Source: Planctomycetaceae bacterium (lineage in GTDB: Bacteria > Planctomycetota > Planctomycetia > Planctomycetales > Planctomycetaceae). From it: 64,000 nucleotides of DNA. The stretch spans positions 1-64,000 of the forward strand of contig PBMZ01000115.1 of the NCBI GenBank assembly GCA_002722955.1. Reading direction: 5' to 3'. Each line of letters starts with the position of its first letter. Positions within the stretch are counted from its first letter, which is position 1. The notes beneath the pieces are model-generated. The model saw only the letters and a list, made by a program, of their open reading frames with translations. It made no database searches and had not been told where the DNA came from. The position numbers were made by a program, and so were the translations under genes. This document shows positions 27,994 to 36,865 of this stretch, piece after piece.

Positions 27994-28181
27994 GTAGTAA
28001 CCCGACGCGTGAGCGAGGGCGCTCATGCATGTTCCTTAGGCAAGGTCCAACGAATTAAAGGAGACGACGAATTCCAGTTCCTCATTCGTCATCTCCTTTA
28101 ATTCGTTGGAACTTTCCTAGCACAGAGTTAATTCATTGCGAGCACTTGAGAGCGTCCCTCGCTCACGCGTCGCGTTACTAC
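27994..28181. repeat. Compound nested inverted repeat, MITE-like
   Basis: Outer arms of about 26 bp (27994-28020 and 28155-28181; GTAGTAACCCGACGCGTGAG type) enclose an inner 26-bp inverted repeat with one mismatch (28047-28072 and 28084-28109; CCAACGAATTAAAGGAGAC). The outer arm belongs to the same family as the palindromes at 7396 and 45742. The whole unit is about 190 bp with no coding capacity. Confidence 0.8.
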
Positions 28182-28230
28182 GGTCATACTCGCACCATCA
28201 TAGAGCGGGCGCGCGGGACGTTCGCAAGGC

Positions 28231-28259
28231 TGTAGCCCGACTCAGAGAGTCAGGCTACG
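28231..28259. repeat. Small copy of the TGTAGCCTGAC palindrome
   Basis: TGTAGCCCGACTC pairs with GAGTCAGGCTAC around a short loop. It is a reduced version of the palindrome that follows secA at 23581-23638. Confidence 0.75.
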
Positions 28260-28295
28260 AGACACCTCGCGGCTATCTTGCCCGGACCGATAATG

Positions 28296-28337
28296 AAAGA
28301 AAGCCCAGAACCGCGCGTCGCGGCTTGGGCTTTCTTT
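28296..28337 (-). terminator. Terminator of the HU gene
   Basis: Perfect 12-bp arms AAAGAAAGCCCA (28296-28307) and TGGGCTTTCTTT (28326-28337) enclose a CCGCG/CGCGG inner hairpin. Read on the minus strand the stem ends in a U-rich run. It lies about 40 bp after the HU stop. Confidence 0.75.
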
Positions 28338-28375
28338 GCTTTCTTCTCGAGATTGAAGGCTCACGCCAATCCGTC

Positions 28376-28699
28376 TCAGACCATGTCTTTCAGGCCTTTG
28401 AGCGGTCGAACCTTGACAACATTCGTCGCTGGTTTGGCTTTGAACATCGTCTCTTCGCCGGTGAACGGGTTGATGCCTTTGCGAGCTTTCGTCGCTGGCT
28501 TGTGGACGCTGGTGATCTTCATCAAGCCGGGAAGATTAAAGACGCCTGGGCCTTTCTTGCCGATGTTCTTGGCAATCAAGTCGCTGAGGCCATCCAAAAC
28601 GGCCGTGACTTCCTTGCGAGACAGTCCCGATGATTCAGCAAGTGCGTTCAAGATTTCGGACTTGGTCATCGGCTTGCCGGTAGCAGCTTTCTTTGCCAT
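28376..28699 (-). CDS. HU/IHF-family DNA-binding protein
   Basis: 107 residues, slightly longer than E. coli HU (90). It begins with a basic extension MAKKAATGKPMTK followed by SEILNALAESSGLSRKEV (helical dimer part) and later FNLPGLMKITSVHKPATKAR then GINPFTGEETMFKAKPATNV, the beta-arm region. The usual RxGRNPxT arm is ARKGINPFTGEE, with Asn-Pro retained. It probably coats and bends DNA. AGGAAG precedes the ATG. The gene is monocistronic, with its own promoter and terminator. Confidence 0.92.
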   Translation of the reverse strand: MAKKAATGKPMTKSEILNALAESSGLSRKEVTAVLDGLSDLIAKNIGKKGPGVFNLPGLMKITSVHKPATKARKGINPFTGEETMFKAKPATNVVKVRPLKGLKDMV

Positions 28700-28775
28700 C
28701 GTGGCTTCCTTTCAACAGAAGTGTGAACCATGAATACTGCGGGAAAACCGCAGGTGAATGTGAAATCCAGAAGAA

Positions 28776-28805
28776 CTATTACTTTCTGGCAAGCCATATT
28801 GTCAA
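28776..28805 (-). promoter_or_regulatory. Sigma70-type promoter of the HU gene
   Basis: On the minus strand, TTGACA (28805-28800) is separated by 18 bp from TAATAG (28781-28776). This would start transcription near 28769, about 70 bp before the HU ATG. The -35 matches the consensus exactly. Confidence 0.6.
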
Positions 28806-28869
28806 GCACTACTAGCGTTTTCTGCCAGTTTTTCGCGGTTATTCCGCAGCGAAACGCCCCCCGCGGCGG

Positions 28870-29868
28870 TCACCCGTCGCTCGCAATCAACGAAGCCAGC
28901 ACCTTGCGAGTTCCCTGAAATGTTCGACGCCCGTGCATGACCAGTCGATTGTCAATCAACGCGACGTCTCCTGCCTGCCAGGGAATGTCGAATGCCAGCT
29001 CATCAGCGAGCTCGGTGGCTGCCGTCATCGCGGTTGTGTCGAGTGGCTCGCCGTCTGCAAAAGTCACGGCCTTCGATGGGTCGTTACGGTGGTCTTTCCA
29101 ACCATGAAACGCGGCGATCAGTTGATTGAAGAAAGCTTCACGGCCGCCCGTTGATCGGATTGCCGGCAACACGGGAGTCGTGGCCTTTAAGCAGTCGTCG
29201 TCTTGCCATTCGAAGCTATAGCCAAGTTCCTGCAATCGCGACTCGGCGGCGCTTCGATCGGAAACGCTGAGCGTACTTTGCCAACTGCGACCCATGCCCG
29301 AATTGGGATCATCGGCTCGCGGCATGACGTTGGTGTATCGAAGACCTTTGGCTCGGCAGTTGGCGACGAAGCTTGGGAACTTGTCTTCGAGCTTTCGCAG
29401 TAACGCGTCCGACCGGCAAAGAGGAGTCGCCCCACCAACGGTCGCTGGTTGTTCGCAGAAGAAGAATAACTTGCTGGGAAAGATCGGCGTTTGAGCCATC
29501 TCGTGATGCAAGCAAATCGTTACCGACGCCGGTGCTTCGTTGGCAGTAAAGACACGTTCCGTCCGGTTGACTCGGACGGCGTTCGACAAAGAGTCGGCGT
29601 ATGGGAAGTTGGGATATCCGAAAGCTCCAATGAACGCATCAAAGTCGTCGGCGGTTTGAAGCGGGAAACCTCGAAACAGCACCGCGCCAGATCGCTCCAG
29701 TTTTTCGTTGTGTGTTTCAAGATTTTCGGTGATCCACGCGGTCGCTTCATTTAACGTGGCCGGTGATTTGCAACACATGGCGAGTGGAAATGGATCGTCT
29801 TCGATCACTTGCTGACCGTCGATCGGAACTGTTTCCACAACGAGGTTGCTCATGATCGGATCGCTCAC
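28870..29868 (-). CDS. TauD/TfdA-family dioxygenase
   Basis: 332 residues. Fe(II)/2-oxoglutarate dioxygenase: metal-binding HxE in CLHHEMAQTP, distal His in DNRLVMHGRRTFQG and the co-substrate Arg in TRKVLASL. RSGAVLFRGFPLQTADDFDAF is the usual N-terminal signature. The GTG start at 29868 overlaps the stop of leucyl aminopeptidase (GTGA), so translation may be coupled; an ATG five codons later is the alternative. The preceding HHE rather than HxD is seen in many planctomycete members. Substrate unknown. Confidence 0.88.
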   Translation of the reverse strand: MSDPIMSNLVVETVPIDGQQVIEDDPFPLAMCCKSPATLNEATAWITENLETHNEKLERSGAVLFRGFPLQTADDFDAFIGAFGYPNFPYADSLSNAVRVNRTERVFTANEAPASVTICLHHEMAQTPIFPSKLFFFCEQPATVGGATPLCRSDALLRKLEDKFPSFVANCRAKGLRYTNVMPRADDPNSGMGRSWQSTLSVSDRSAAESRLQELGYSFEWQDDDCLKATTPVLPAIRSTGGREAFFNQLIAAFHGWKDHRNDPSKAVTFADGEPLDTTAMTAATELADELAFDIPWQAGDVALIDNRLVMHGRRTFQGTRKVLASLIASDG

Positions 29869-31349
29869 TGTGATTGCTCGGCGACATCAATCAGCGTCTT
29901 CACCATGCAGCCAGTGGCGCCTCCTTCGCGATGTCCTTTGCTGCTGGAAGCGAACGACGGACCGGCGATGTCGAGATGGACCCAAGGCTTCTTGCGGACA
30001 AACTTCTCTAGAAACTTCGCAGCCGTGATGGCTCCACCCCATCGGCCACCGATGTTTTTGCAATCAGCAACTTCGCTCTTGAGCAATTCGTCGTACAGAT
30101 CAAACATTGGCAGTTGCCAAGCGTCCTCGCCGCAACGACTGGCCGAGTCTAAGACGCTGTCGCACCAAGCTTGATCGTTCGAGAATGCGCCGGTGACGTC
30201 TTCACCTAGCGCGACGACACAGGCTCCTGTTAGCGTTGCCAGATCGATGATCTTGTCAGCACCTTGGTCGACGGCGTAACTCAGCACATCCGCCAAGACC
30301 AAGCGTCCTTCAGCGTCGGTGTTGTGGACTTCGATGGTTGTGCCATTGCGAGCCGTCAAAACATCGCCGAGCTTATAAGAGCGTCCGCTGACCATGTTCT
30401 CGACCAAGCCCATGTAGCCGATAACATTGACCGACAACCCAAGCCGCGCGATGGCGATGACAGCACCCAACACGGAGGCTGATCCAGGCATATCAGACTT
30501 CATCGTCATCATGCCGTCTGATGATTTCATCGAAAGTCCGCCGCTATCAAATGTGACACCCTTACCAACAAAGGCGATTGTTGGAGCGTCGTCGCCGTAG
30601 AGGTGTTCGAGGACGACGATTCTTGGCGGGCGGTCGCTGCCCACGGCGACTTGGCTTAACGATCCCATGCGTTCGTTAGCGATGTCGTTCTCGTCAAGTA
30701 CGCGGCAGGTGATGCTGAACTCATCGCACAACTGGCTGGCGCGTTCGGCGACGGATTCCGGATAGATGTCCGCCGCTGGCCGGTTGACGAGTTCTCGGGT
30801 GATGTTTACGGACTCACCGATCAGAGAGCCTCGAAGAACGACATCATTCAGTGCTGGGATCGATGCATTTTCGTCGACCAACAACGTTGCCGCCTGAAGT
30901 TCGTGGCGCGACGGTTCGGACTTATACAGGCCCTGGCCTTCACCGCCGACAATCAGTGCGGTGGCGACCGCTTGCGCGAGCGCTGACTGGCTGATGTCTC
31001 CGAAGGATTCGGGTAGTGCGATCGCAGCTGATGCCGGTTTCTTGCCCGTAATCTTCCGGACGCCCGTCATGAAAGCCTTGTTCAAACTCGCCACTGACGC
31101 GGACTCGGCCTTGCCCAATCCAAGCAGCATGATGCGAGTTGCCGAGACTTGCGGTACGTCCAGCAAGACCACGGTTTCTGCCAATTTGCCCGTTAGGTCT
31201 CCGGTCTCGATCAAGCGAGTGATTGAACCGCCCAACAATTTGTCAACAGCCTGCAGCGAATCACCGAGCCCATCTGTTTCGCCCAGCGGCAAGACCAACC
31301 AATCGACCTCGGTTTGATCCAGAGAGGTCGTCGCAACAGTAATATCCAT
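29865..31349 (-). CDS. pepA: Leucyl aminopeptidase, M17 family
   Basis: 494 residues from ATG 31349. The C-terminal catalytic domain carries the M17 hallmark NTDAEGRLVLAD (about residues 341-352), the metal-binding VGKGVTFDSGGLSMKS, KSDMPGSASVLG and LATLTGACVVALG. The N-terminal macro-like domain is shorter and divergent. It releases N-terminal residues from peptides in the cytoplasm using two metal ions. A TTG four codons upstream is not favoured. The stop overlaps the start of the TauD-type gene. The gene is divergent from the TIM-barrel gene at 31549. Confidence 0.95.
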   Translation of the reverse strand: MDITVATTSLDQTEVDWLVLPLGETDGLGDSLQAVDKLLGGSITRLIETGDLTGKLAETVVLLDVPQVSATRIMLLGLGKAESASVASLNKAFMTGVRKITGKKPASAAIALPESFGDISQSALAQAVATALIVGGEGQGLYKSEPSRHELQAATLLVDENASIPALNDVVLRGSLIGESVNITRELVNRPAADIYPESVAERASQLCDEFSITCRVLDENDIANERMGSLSQVAVGSDRPPRIVVLEHLYGDDAPTIAFVGKGVTFDSGGLSMKSSDGMMTMKSDMPGSASVLGAVIAIARLGLSVNVIGYMGLVENMVSGRSYKLGDVLTARNGTTIEVHNTDAEGRLVLADVLSYAVDQGADKIIDLATLTGACVVALGEDVTGAFSNDQAWCDSVLDSASRCGEDAWQLPMFDLYDELLKSEVADCKNIGGRWGGAITAAKFLEKFVRKKPWVHLDIAGPSFASSSKGHREGGATGCMVKTLIDVAEQSQ

Positions 31350-31548
31350 GGTGCCATCCAATGCAGAGAGCTACCGCAATCCATGCCGCATCACCTTCAA
31401 CGCGGCGCGACGTGAGCGTATCACTCGCAATGAATGGCCGCAAGCGAGGCGGTGTGTGTCGCGACTTGCTTGATCTTGCTGCGGGAATTGCTGATGATCA
31501 GCGGCGTCGGTGGCAACTGAAATCAACGCGGAAAACAAAGGGATAATC

Positions 31549-32481
31549 ATGCATCAATCCGGATCTCTGACAGCCGAAACTCCGAAAGTGAATCGACGTC
31601 GAGCCATTCAATTGGCTACAGGAGCTGCGATCGCCGCAGCGGCATCATCGTCAGCAAATGCAGAGACTCGAGCCGGTGATCCGGGCCCCGATTATAAAAT
31701 CAAGAACGGCCGCATTCGGCACTCGGTCATGGCTTGGTGCTTTAAGCCAATGCCAGCGTTGGAATTGGCCAAACACGTTAAAGCCATCGGCATGCCCGCC
31801 ATCGAAGGTCTTCCTGCTGACCAAATTCCCGTGGTCAAAGAATTGGGCTTGGATATCTCACTGGTAGGAAGTCACAGCTTCAAACGCGGCATGGTCCACA
31901 CTGAAAATCACGATTACGCGATCAAGGCTTTGACCAAATCGATTGACATCGCCGCCGAGAATGGTTTCAAGAGCGTGATCACTTTCACTGGTTTGGTCGA
32001 GAAAGAAATCGATCGCGACCAAGGCACGAAGAATTGTGTCGCTGGTTGGAAGAAGATCATCGGTTACGCCGAGAAGAAAAAGATCAACTTGGTATTCGAG
32101 CACCTCAACACGCGCGATGACACTCATCCGATGAAGGGCCACCCCGGCTACTTCGGCGACGATGTGGATCATTGCGTCGACATGATCAAGCAAGTCGGCT
32201 CGCCAAACTTCAAGCTGTTGTTCGATGTCTACCACGTCCAAATCATGAATGGCGATGTCATCCGTCGCATCAAGGCGTACAAAGAGTACATCGGCCACTA
32301 TCACACAGCCGGCAACCCTGGCCGCGCGGAACTTGATGACACGCAAGAGATCAACTATCCGCCGATCATGAAGACGATCCTGGAAACCGGATACACCGGC
32401 TATGTCGCGCACGAGTTTATTCCAACGTGGGAAGATAAGATCGCCGCGCTGCGTCAAGCAGTACATGTTTGCGACGTGTAG
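31549..32481 (+). CDS. Tat-exported sugar-phosphate isomerase/epimerase-like TIM barrel
   Basis: 310 residues from ATG 31549, preceded by AAGGGAT. The N-terminus NRRRAIQLATGAAIAAAAS is a twin-arginine signal. The rest is an AP-endonuclease-2/xylose-isomerase-like TIM barrel related to hydroxypyruvate isomerase: VFEHLNTRDDTHPMKGHPGYF, KLLFDVYHVQIMNGDV, GHYHTAGNPGRAELDD and AHEFIPTW supply Glu, Asp, His and Glu metal ligands. Export of such an enzyme is typical for planctomycetes. It ends only 6 bp from the convergent DUF1501 gene. Confidence 0.88.
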   Translation: MHQSGSLTAETPKVNRRRAIQLATGAAIAAAASSSANAETRAGDPGPDYKIKNGRIRHSVMAWCFKPMPALELAKHVKAIGMPAIEGLPADQIPVVKELGLDISLVGSHSFKRGMVHTENHDYAIKALTKSIDIAAENGFKSVITFTGLVEKEIDRDQGTKNCVAGWKKIIGYAEKKKINLVFEHLNTRDDTHPMKGHPGYFGDDVDHCVDMIKQVGSPNFKLLFDVYHVQIMNGDVIRRIKAYKEYIGHYHTAGNPGRAELDDTQEINYPPIMKTILETGYTGYVAHEFIPTWEDKIAALRQAVHVCDV

Positions 32482-32487
32482 CTTTCG

Positions 32488-33873
32488 TTACGCAAACAAT
32501 TCGTCGATTGGCCTTCCATCCGGCAAGATTGGGATGGGTCGGCCGGCGCGGTTGATGGTGTGGCCGCTGTAATCGATGCCCAGATGACGGTACATCGTGG
32601 CAAGAACCTCGGTGGGGGAGACGGGGCGATCGGTGGGGACTTCGCCTTTGGGTGACGACGTTCCGATGACTTGACCCGGAGTGATGCCGCCGCCAGCGAG
32701 AAGAATGCTCATCAGTGAGCCCCAGTGGTCTCGGCCACCGGTTTTGTTGACGCGCGGCGTGCGTCCGAACTCGCCCCACACCACGAGAAGGACTTTCTTG
32801 GTCAAGCCGCGTTCGTGCAAGTCGTTGATCAGCGCGGTCAGCATTTGATCCAAGGGTGGGCCCGAGATATCCATGCCGCGCGAGGGACCGTCGGAACCGT
32901 CGGCCGGGCGGTCGTCGTTGACGATGTTGCGGTGCCAGTCCCAACAAAGGGAATCCGGTGCGGTGTTGATCGTCACGAAGGTCACGCCGGACTCAACAAG
33001 TCGGCGGGCCAGCAATCCCATTTGGCCCCAGCGATGCGAACCGTATTGATCACGAGTCGCTTGGCTTTCTTCACTCAAATCGAATGCTCGCCGGGCCGCT
33101 CCACTGGTCAGCATATCCAGAGCCGCGCGGTTGAACTCGTCAATGCCGCTCATGGTTCTTGACGCATCGGCTTTGCGAGCAAACCGGTCGAGGCCCGAAA
33201 GTAGGGAGCGGCGGTCATCCACTCGCGCCAAGGTCAGGTCATCGGCTAGCTTCAAACTGGTGGCCGCATCGGTAATGGGCTTGGGTTGAAACTTCCACTG
33301 AAACGGGTCCTGCAAGATCGTCATCGGCGAGTACTGCGAGCCCAAATACGAAGGGCTCATAATCGTCGCGAGGACGGGATTGCGAGTTTGCTCTTCAGAG
33401 AGCACAACGTACGGTGGCAGCCCCGGTCTTGTGGAGCCGCGGAACTTGGCGGCCATCGCGCCGGACGAGGGATGTGTGGTCTTGCCGGTGTTGCCGGGAT
33501 ATCCCGTCGAGCACCAGTGGGCTCCGACGAAGTGACCGTTGGTTGCGTGTTTCACGGTACGAATGACGGCGGCCTTGTCCAGGATTTGAGACACCTTTGG
33601 CATCTTCTCGCAGCAAAGGATTCCCGGCAAGCAACTTTGGATGGCATTGTAAGGGCCACGAAATTCGACTGGCGCATTCGGTTTAGGGTCGTACGTTTCG
33701 AATTGGCTGGGACCGCCGCCAAGCCAAACTTGTATGACAGAAGTATCTGGGGCCGAGCCGTTTGCCGTTTCGCTGCCTTCAGCACGGAGCCTCAATACGT
33801 CGCCAAGTCCCAAACCAGCGCCGCCAGCGAGCAGTGTGCTTTGCAAGAATGTGCGGCGAGACGAATGGCTCAT
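32488..33873 (-). CDS. Tat-exported DUF1501 family protein
   Basis: 461 residues. N-terminus SSRRTFLQSTLLAGGAGLGLG is a twin-arginine signal. Body motifs are those of DUF1501, an alkaline-phosphatase-superfamily-like planctomycete family: IQVWLGGGPSQFETYDPKP, HATNGHFVGAHWCSTG, VVWGEFGRTPRVN followed by GGRDHWGS, and LATMYRHLGIDY. Such genes are usually paired with a DUF1549/DUF1553 cytochrome-like partner; none is adjacent here. Role unknown. Confidence 0.93.
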   Translation of the reverse strand: MSHSSRRTFLQSTLLAGGAGLGLGDVLRLRAEGSETANGSAPDTSVIQVWLGGGPSQFETYDPKPNAPVEFRGPYNAIQSCLPGILCCEKMPKVSQILDKAAVIRTVKHATNGHFVGAHWCSTGYPGNTGKTTHPSSGAMAAKFRGSTRPGLPPYVVLSEEQTRNPVLATIMSPSYLGSQYSPMTILQDPFQWKFQPKPITDAATSLKLADDLTLARVDDRRSLLSGLDRFARKADASRTMSGIDEFNRAALDMLTSGAARRAFDLSEESQATRDQYGSHRWGQMGLLARRLVESGVTFVTINTAPDSLCWDWHRNIVNDDRPADGSDGPSRGMDISGPPLDQMLTALINDLHERGLTKKVLLVVWGEFGRTPRVNKTGGRDHWGSLMSILLAGGGITPGQVIGTSSPKGEVPTDRPVSPTEVLATMYRHLGIDYSGHTINRAGRPIPILPDGRPIDELFA

Positions 33874-34034
33874 GCAGAAATCCCATAATGATGAGGTCGA
33901 TTGCTGTAATTATCGAATCCATCGATCATACTGCATAAGTTAATCTGCGGAAAGACTTTGAGTGGTAGGCGGGGGTTTATACGCCCGGCTTCTCGCAGAA
34001 TCCGGGCATATTTGGCAAACACTTTAGCGGCAAC

Positions 34035-34637
34035 ATGATTCACATCGAACAGCTCACCGTCCACAAGCAAGGCAACCTTGTTTGCTCAATCGATTGGCTT
34101 TCCGTCGATGTTGGCCAGCGTGTGGCATTGGTCGGACAGAATGGTTCTGGCAAGTCGACAGCGCTGCGTGTGGTGGCAGGTCTTGAGGCTGACTTCCAGG
34201 GCATGTGTCGATGCGAGACCTCGAAAAGCAGCATTGTCTATGTCCACCAATCGCCTTATCTGTTCCAGGGCACAGTGCGCTCGAATGCGAATTATGGCCT
34301 GAGAGCTCGCGGTGTTAGCGGTCGAAACGCACAAAAGTTGGTTGACGATCAGCTCGAGCAACTCGGCATTGCGTACCTTCGAGACCGCTCGATCGGCGGA
34401 TTGTCTGGTGGTGAGATCCGCCGCGTTGCCCTCGCGCGAGCGCTTGTTCTTAAACCCAAAGTGTTGTTGCTCGACGAGCCATTCGCGGACTTGGATGATT
34501 CCAGTACCGAGCTTGTCAGCGAGGCACTCAACAAGCTTACCGAAACGGCAGTGCTCATCGCGTCGCCGATAGCGCTGCCAGCTGAAGCGGCGATCACGCG
34601 GACAGTTCAGTTAATGGGTGCGGCCAGGGCGACTTGA
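34035..34637 (+). CDS. ABC transporter ATPase, tungstate/molybdate (TupC/ModC) type
   Basis: 200 residues, a minimal nucleotide-binding domain. Walker A GQNGSGKST, Q-loop VYVHQSPYLFQGTVRSNANYGL, signature LSGGEIRRVALARAL and Walker B VLLLDEPFADLDD are intact. YLFQGTVRSN..YGL.ARG is typical of TupC-like subunits. The switch His expected after strand six is absent: the sequence reads AVLIASPIALPAEAA instead of a STHD-like loop. It has no ModC C-terminal TOBE domain. It stands alone, about 10 kb from the ModB-like and ModA-like genes. Confidence 0.8.
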   Translation: MIHIEQLTVHKQGNLVCSIDWLSVDVGQRVALVGQNGSGKSTALRVVAGLEADFQGMCRCETSKSSIVYVHQSPYLFQGTVRSNANYGLRARGVSGRNAQKLVDDQLEQLGIAYLRDRSIGGLSGGEIRRVALARALVLKPKVLLLDEPFADLDDSSTELVSEALNKLTETAVLIASPIALPAEAAITRTVQLMGAARAT

Positions 34638-34802
34638 TTTGTCGAGTCGGTGTGGACAAACTTCTGCAAGCATGCAATGGATTCTTGAAGTAGCTGCCGT
34701 CGCCAGACGGTGGACACCACGCTCCGGCGAGCGTAGCTGCTCAGAGTTCTTTTTGATCATGCACTAACGTTGACATTGCATTCACCACAATGAGGATTCG
34801 CC

Positions 34803-36176
34803 ATGAAGTGCTTGTTCAAGACGGTCGTATTTGGGTTGTTGCTGATTGTGAGTAGCGAGTTGCTCGCTGCAAATGGCTGGAAGGCTGGCGTTGCCAAAGC
34901 CATCATTACACCCAAAGATCCGGTTTGGATGGCTGGTTACGGCGGCCGCACTCGCCCAGCTGATAGCAAGGTTCACGACATTTGGATCAAGGTGGTGGCC
35001 ATCGAAGATGCCCCGGGTCATCGTGCGGTGATTATGTCGTCTGACACGTTGGGGATTTCTCGAACGATCTACGACAACGTTTGCGAGTCGCTCAAGAAGA
35101 AACACAACCTGGATCGATCGCAGATCATGCTCAATAGCTCGCACACTCACTGCGGGCCCGTGCTGCGTGGAGCCCTGTACGATGCGTATCCGCTGACGCC
35201 GAAGGAAATCGCGAGGATCAACGATTACTCGGACTGGTTCGAGAGAACCGTTGTCGACACCGTTAGCAGCGCGCTGAAGAAGTTGGCTCCGGCTAGCATT
35301 GAAGTTGGTCACGGTTCGGCCACCTTCGCCGTCAATCGCCGCAACAATCGTGAAGCAGAGGTCCCCAACATTCGCCAACGCGGCGAGAAACTGAAGGGGC
35401 CGATCGATCATGCCGTGCCGGTTTTGGCGGTCAAAGATGCTGACGGAACAATGATTGCCATCGTCTTCGGGTATGCTTGCCACAACACAACGTTGGGCTT
35501 TTATAACTGGTGCGGTGATTACGCGGGCTTTGCTCAATACGCGCTGGAAAAGAAATATCCCAAGGCGGCGGCCATGTTTTACATGGGCTGTGGTGCCGAT
35601 CAAAATCCGTTGCCTCGACGAACGATGGAGTTGTGCCAAGGTTATGGCGAGCGGCTCGCAAAGGCTGTCGATGCTGTTCTTTCCAAGCCGATGAAATCGA
35701 TGTCCGCCAAGTTAGAAACGCGCCATTCGTTCTTGACGCTGAACTACGGAGCCGAGCCGACCGAAGTGGAGCTGACCAAGATGGCCGGCGACGGCAACTA
35801 TCGCCAACGATGGGCCGCTCGGTTGCTGAAGCAAAAGAAAGCCGGCAAACCCTTCGAGCGAACATACCGTTATCCGTTGCAAGCTTGGCAAATCGGCGGC
35901 GAGCAATTGTGGATCACGATGGGCGGAGAAGTCGTGGTCGATTACGTCTTGGGCATCAAAAAACATCACGGCGCCAACACATGGGTGGCCGGATATTGCA
36001 ACGACGTCATGGCTTATATTCCGTCCTTGCGAGTCCTCGAGGAAGGTGGCTACGAGGGCAACACATCAATGATGGTCTACGGCGTTCCCGCTCATCGCTG
36101 GGCACCGGATGTTGAGACTTTGATTGCCGATGAGATTGACAAGTTGGTCAAGAGTTTAGGGCAAACCGGCAAGTGA
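34803..36176 (+). CDS. Neutral/alkaline ceramidase-like secreted protein
   Basis: 457 residues with a signal peptide (MKCLFKTVVFGLLLIVSSELLAA). AGVAKAIITPKDPVWMAGYG opens the neutral ceramidase N-terminal domain, followed by SSHTHCGPVL (zinc-ligand His pair), GYACHNTTLGF and YMGCGADQNPLPR. These motifs match neutral ceramidase catalytic domains, although the ceramidase C-terminal Ig-like domain is missing and many planctomycete homologues are of unknown substrate. The ATG has GAGGA upstream. Confidence 0.85.
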   Translation: MKCLFKTVVFGLLLIVSSELLAANGWKAGVAKAIITPKDPVWMAGYGGRTRPADSKVHDIWIKVVAIEDAPGHRAVIMSSDTLGISRTIYDNVCESLKKKHNLDRSQIMLNSSHTHCGPVLRGALYDAYPLTPKEIARINDYSDWFERTVVDTVSSALKKLAPASIEVGHGSATFAVNRRNNREAEVPNIRQRGEKLKGPIDHAVPVLAVKDADGTMIAIVFGYACHNTTLGFYNWCGDYAGFAQYALEKKYPKAAAMFYMGCGADQNPLPRRTMELCQGYGERLAKAVDAVLSKPMKSMSAKLETRHSFLTLNYGAEPTEVELTKMAGDGNYRQRWAARLLKQKKAGKPFERTYRYPLQAWQIGGEQLWITMGGEVVVDYVLGIKKHHGANTWVAGYCNDVMAYIPSLRVLEEGGYEGNTSMMVYGVPAHRWAPDVETLIADEIDKLVKSLGQTGK

Positions 36177-36201
36177 TTGTGATTATCCGATGTGTTAGCG
36201 T

Positions 36202-36230
36202 TTGACGTTATTAATGAATTGCGTTAACGT
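36202..36230 (+). promoter_or_regulatory. Promoter and operator-like inverted repeat of higBA
   Basis: TTGACG (36202-36207), 17-bp spacer, TAACGT (36225-36230), just before the toxin start codon. The sequences ACGTTA (36205-36210) and TAACGT (36225-36230) are inverted and overlap the promoter, as expected for an operator bound by the HigA repressor. Confidence 0.55.
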
Positions 36231-36236
36231 GGACAT

Positions 36237-36518
36237 ATGATCCGATGATTTCGCAACCAGCAGACGGAAAACATCTTTCGGCGCGAGCGTGTTGAAACGT
36301 TCTCACAAGATGTTCAACGAGCCGCGTTGCGCAAGCTCTTGATTCTTAATGCCGCGGAATCACTTGACGACTTGCGTGTTCCGCCAGGCAACCGACTTGA
36401 AAAGCTCAAAGGCGACTGCAAGGGTCAATACAGTATCCGTGTCAACAACCAATGGCGAGTCTGCTTCGTTTGGTCGGGCGTCGATGCCTATGAGGTCGAG
36501 ATCACGGACTACCACTAG
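36237..36518 (+). pseudogene. higB: HigB-type toxin gene with a stop at codon 4
   Basis: The reading frame is ATG ATC CGA TGA TTT CGC..., in place of the usual MIRSFR start, so the fourth codon TCA has become TGA at 36246-36248. After the stop the frame is intact to the end: RNQQTENIFRRERVET, then LRKLLILNAAESLDDLRVPP, then NRLEKLKGDCKGQYSI and WRVCFVWSGVDAYEVEITDYH. This is a complete HigB/RelE-superfamily mRNA interferase apart from the stop. A TTG at 36327 could restart a 63-residue form lacking the first 30 residues. It is followed 10 bp on by the intact antitoxin. Confidence 0.85.
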
Positions 36519-36527
36519 GAATTACCG

Positions 36528-36833
36528 ATGGCAGCAAGAAAACTCGCACCGGTTCATCCCGGAGAAATACTACTGTTAGAGTTCTTGGAACCTCTTGGCA
36601 TAAGTCAGTATCGCCTTGCAAAGGATATCAGTGTACCACCGCGTCGAATCAACGAAATCGTCAAAGGTGCTCGATCAATCACAGCGAACACAGCTTTGCG
36701 GCTTGCGAGATACTTTGCTACGTCCGAGCAGTTTTGGCTGAATCTTCAATCGCACTATGATTTGGAAGTGGAACGCGATCGTTTTGGGACTTCACTAAAG
36801 GAAGAAGTCCAAACTTTCGCCGATGCCAACTGA
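36528..36833 (+). CDS. higA: HigA-type antitoxin, XRE-family HTH
   Basis: 101 residues. VHPGEILLLEFLEPLGISQYRLAKD and VPPRRINEIVKGARSITANTALRLARYF form the HigA helix-turn-helix domain. It would bind HigB and repress the operon. It is intact although its toxin gene carries a premature stop, so it may persist as an orphan antitoxin able to protect against related toxins. Confidence 0.93.
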   Translation: MAARKLAPVHPGEILLLEFLEPLGISQYRLAKDISVPPRRINEIVKGARSITANTALRLARYFATSEQFWLNLQSHYDLEVERDRFGTSLKEEVQTFADAN

Positions 36834-36865
36834 AATCACTGAGCGGCCTCTTCTTCGTTTCCTGA

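Larger units (their letters stand above)
27983..28375. other. Spacer with nested palindromes and HU terminator
   Basis: Between the VOC gene and the end of the HU gene. It holds the compound inverted repeat at 27994-28181, the small TGTAGCC palindrome at 28231-28259 and the terminator at 28296-28337. No gene seen. Confidence 0.7.
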
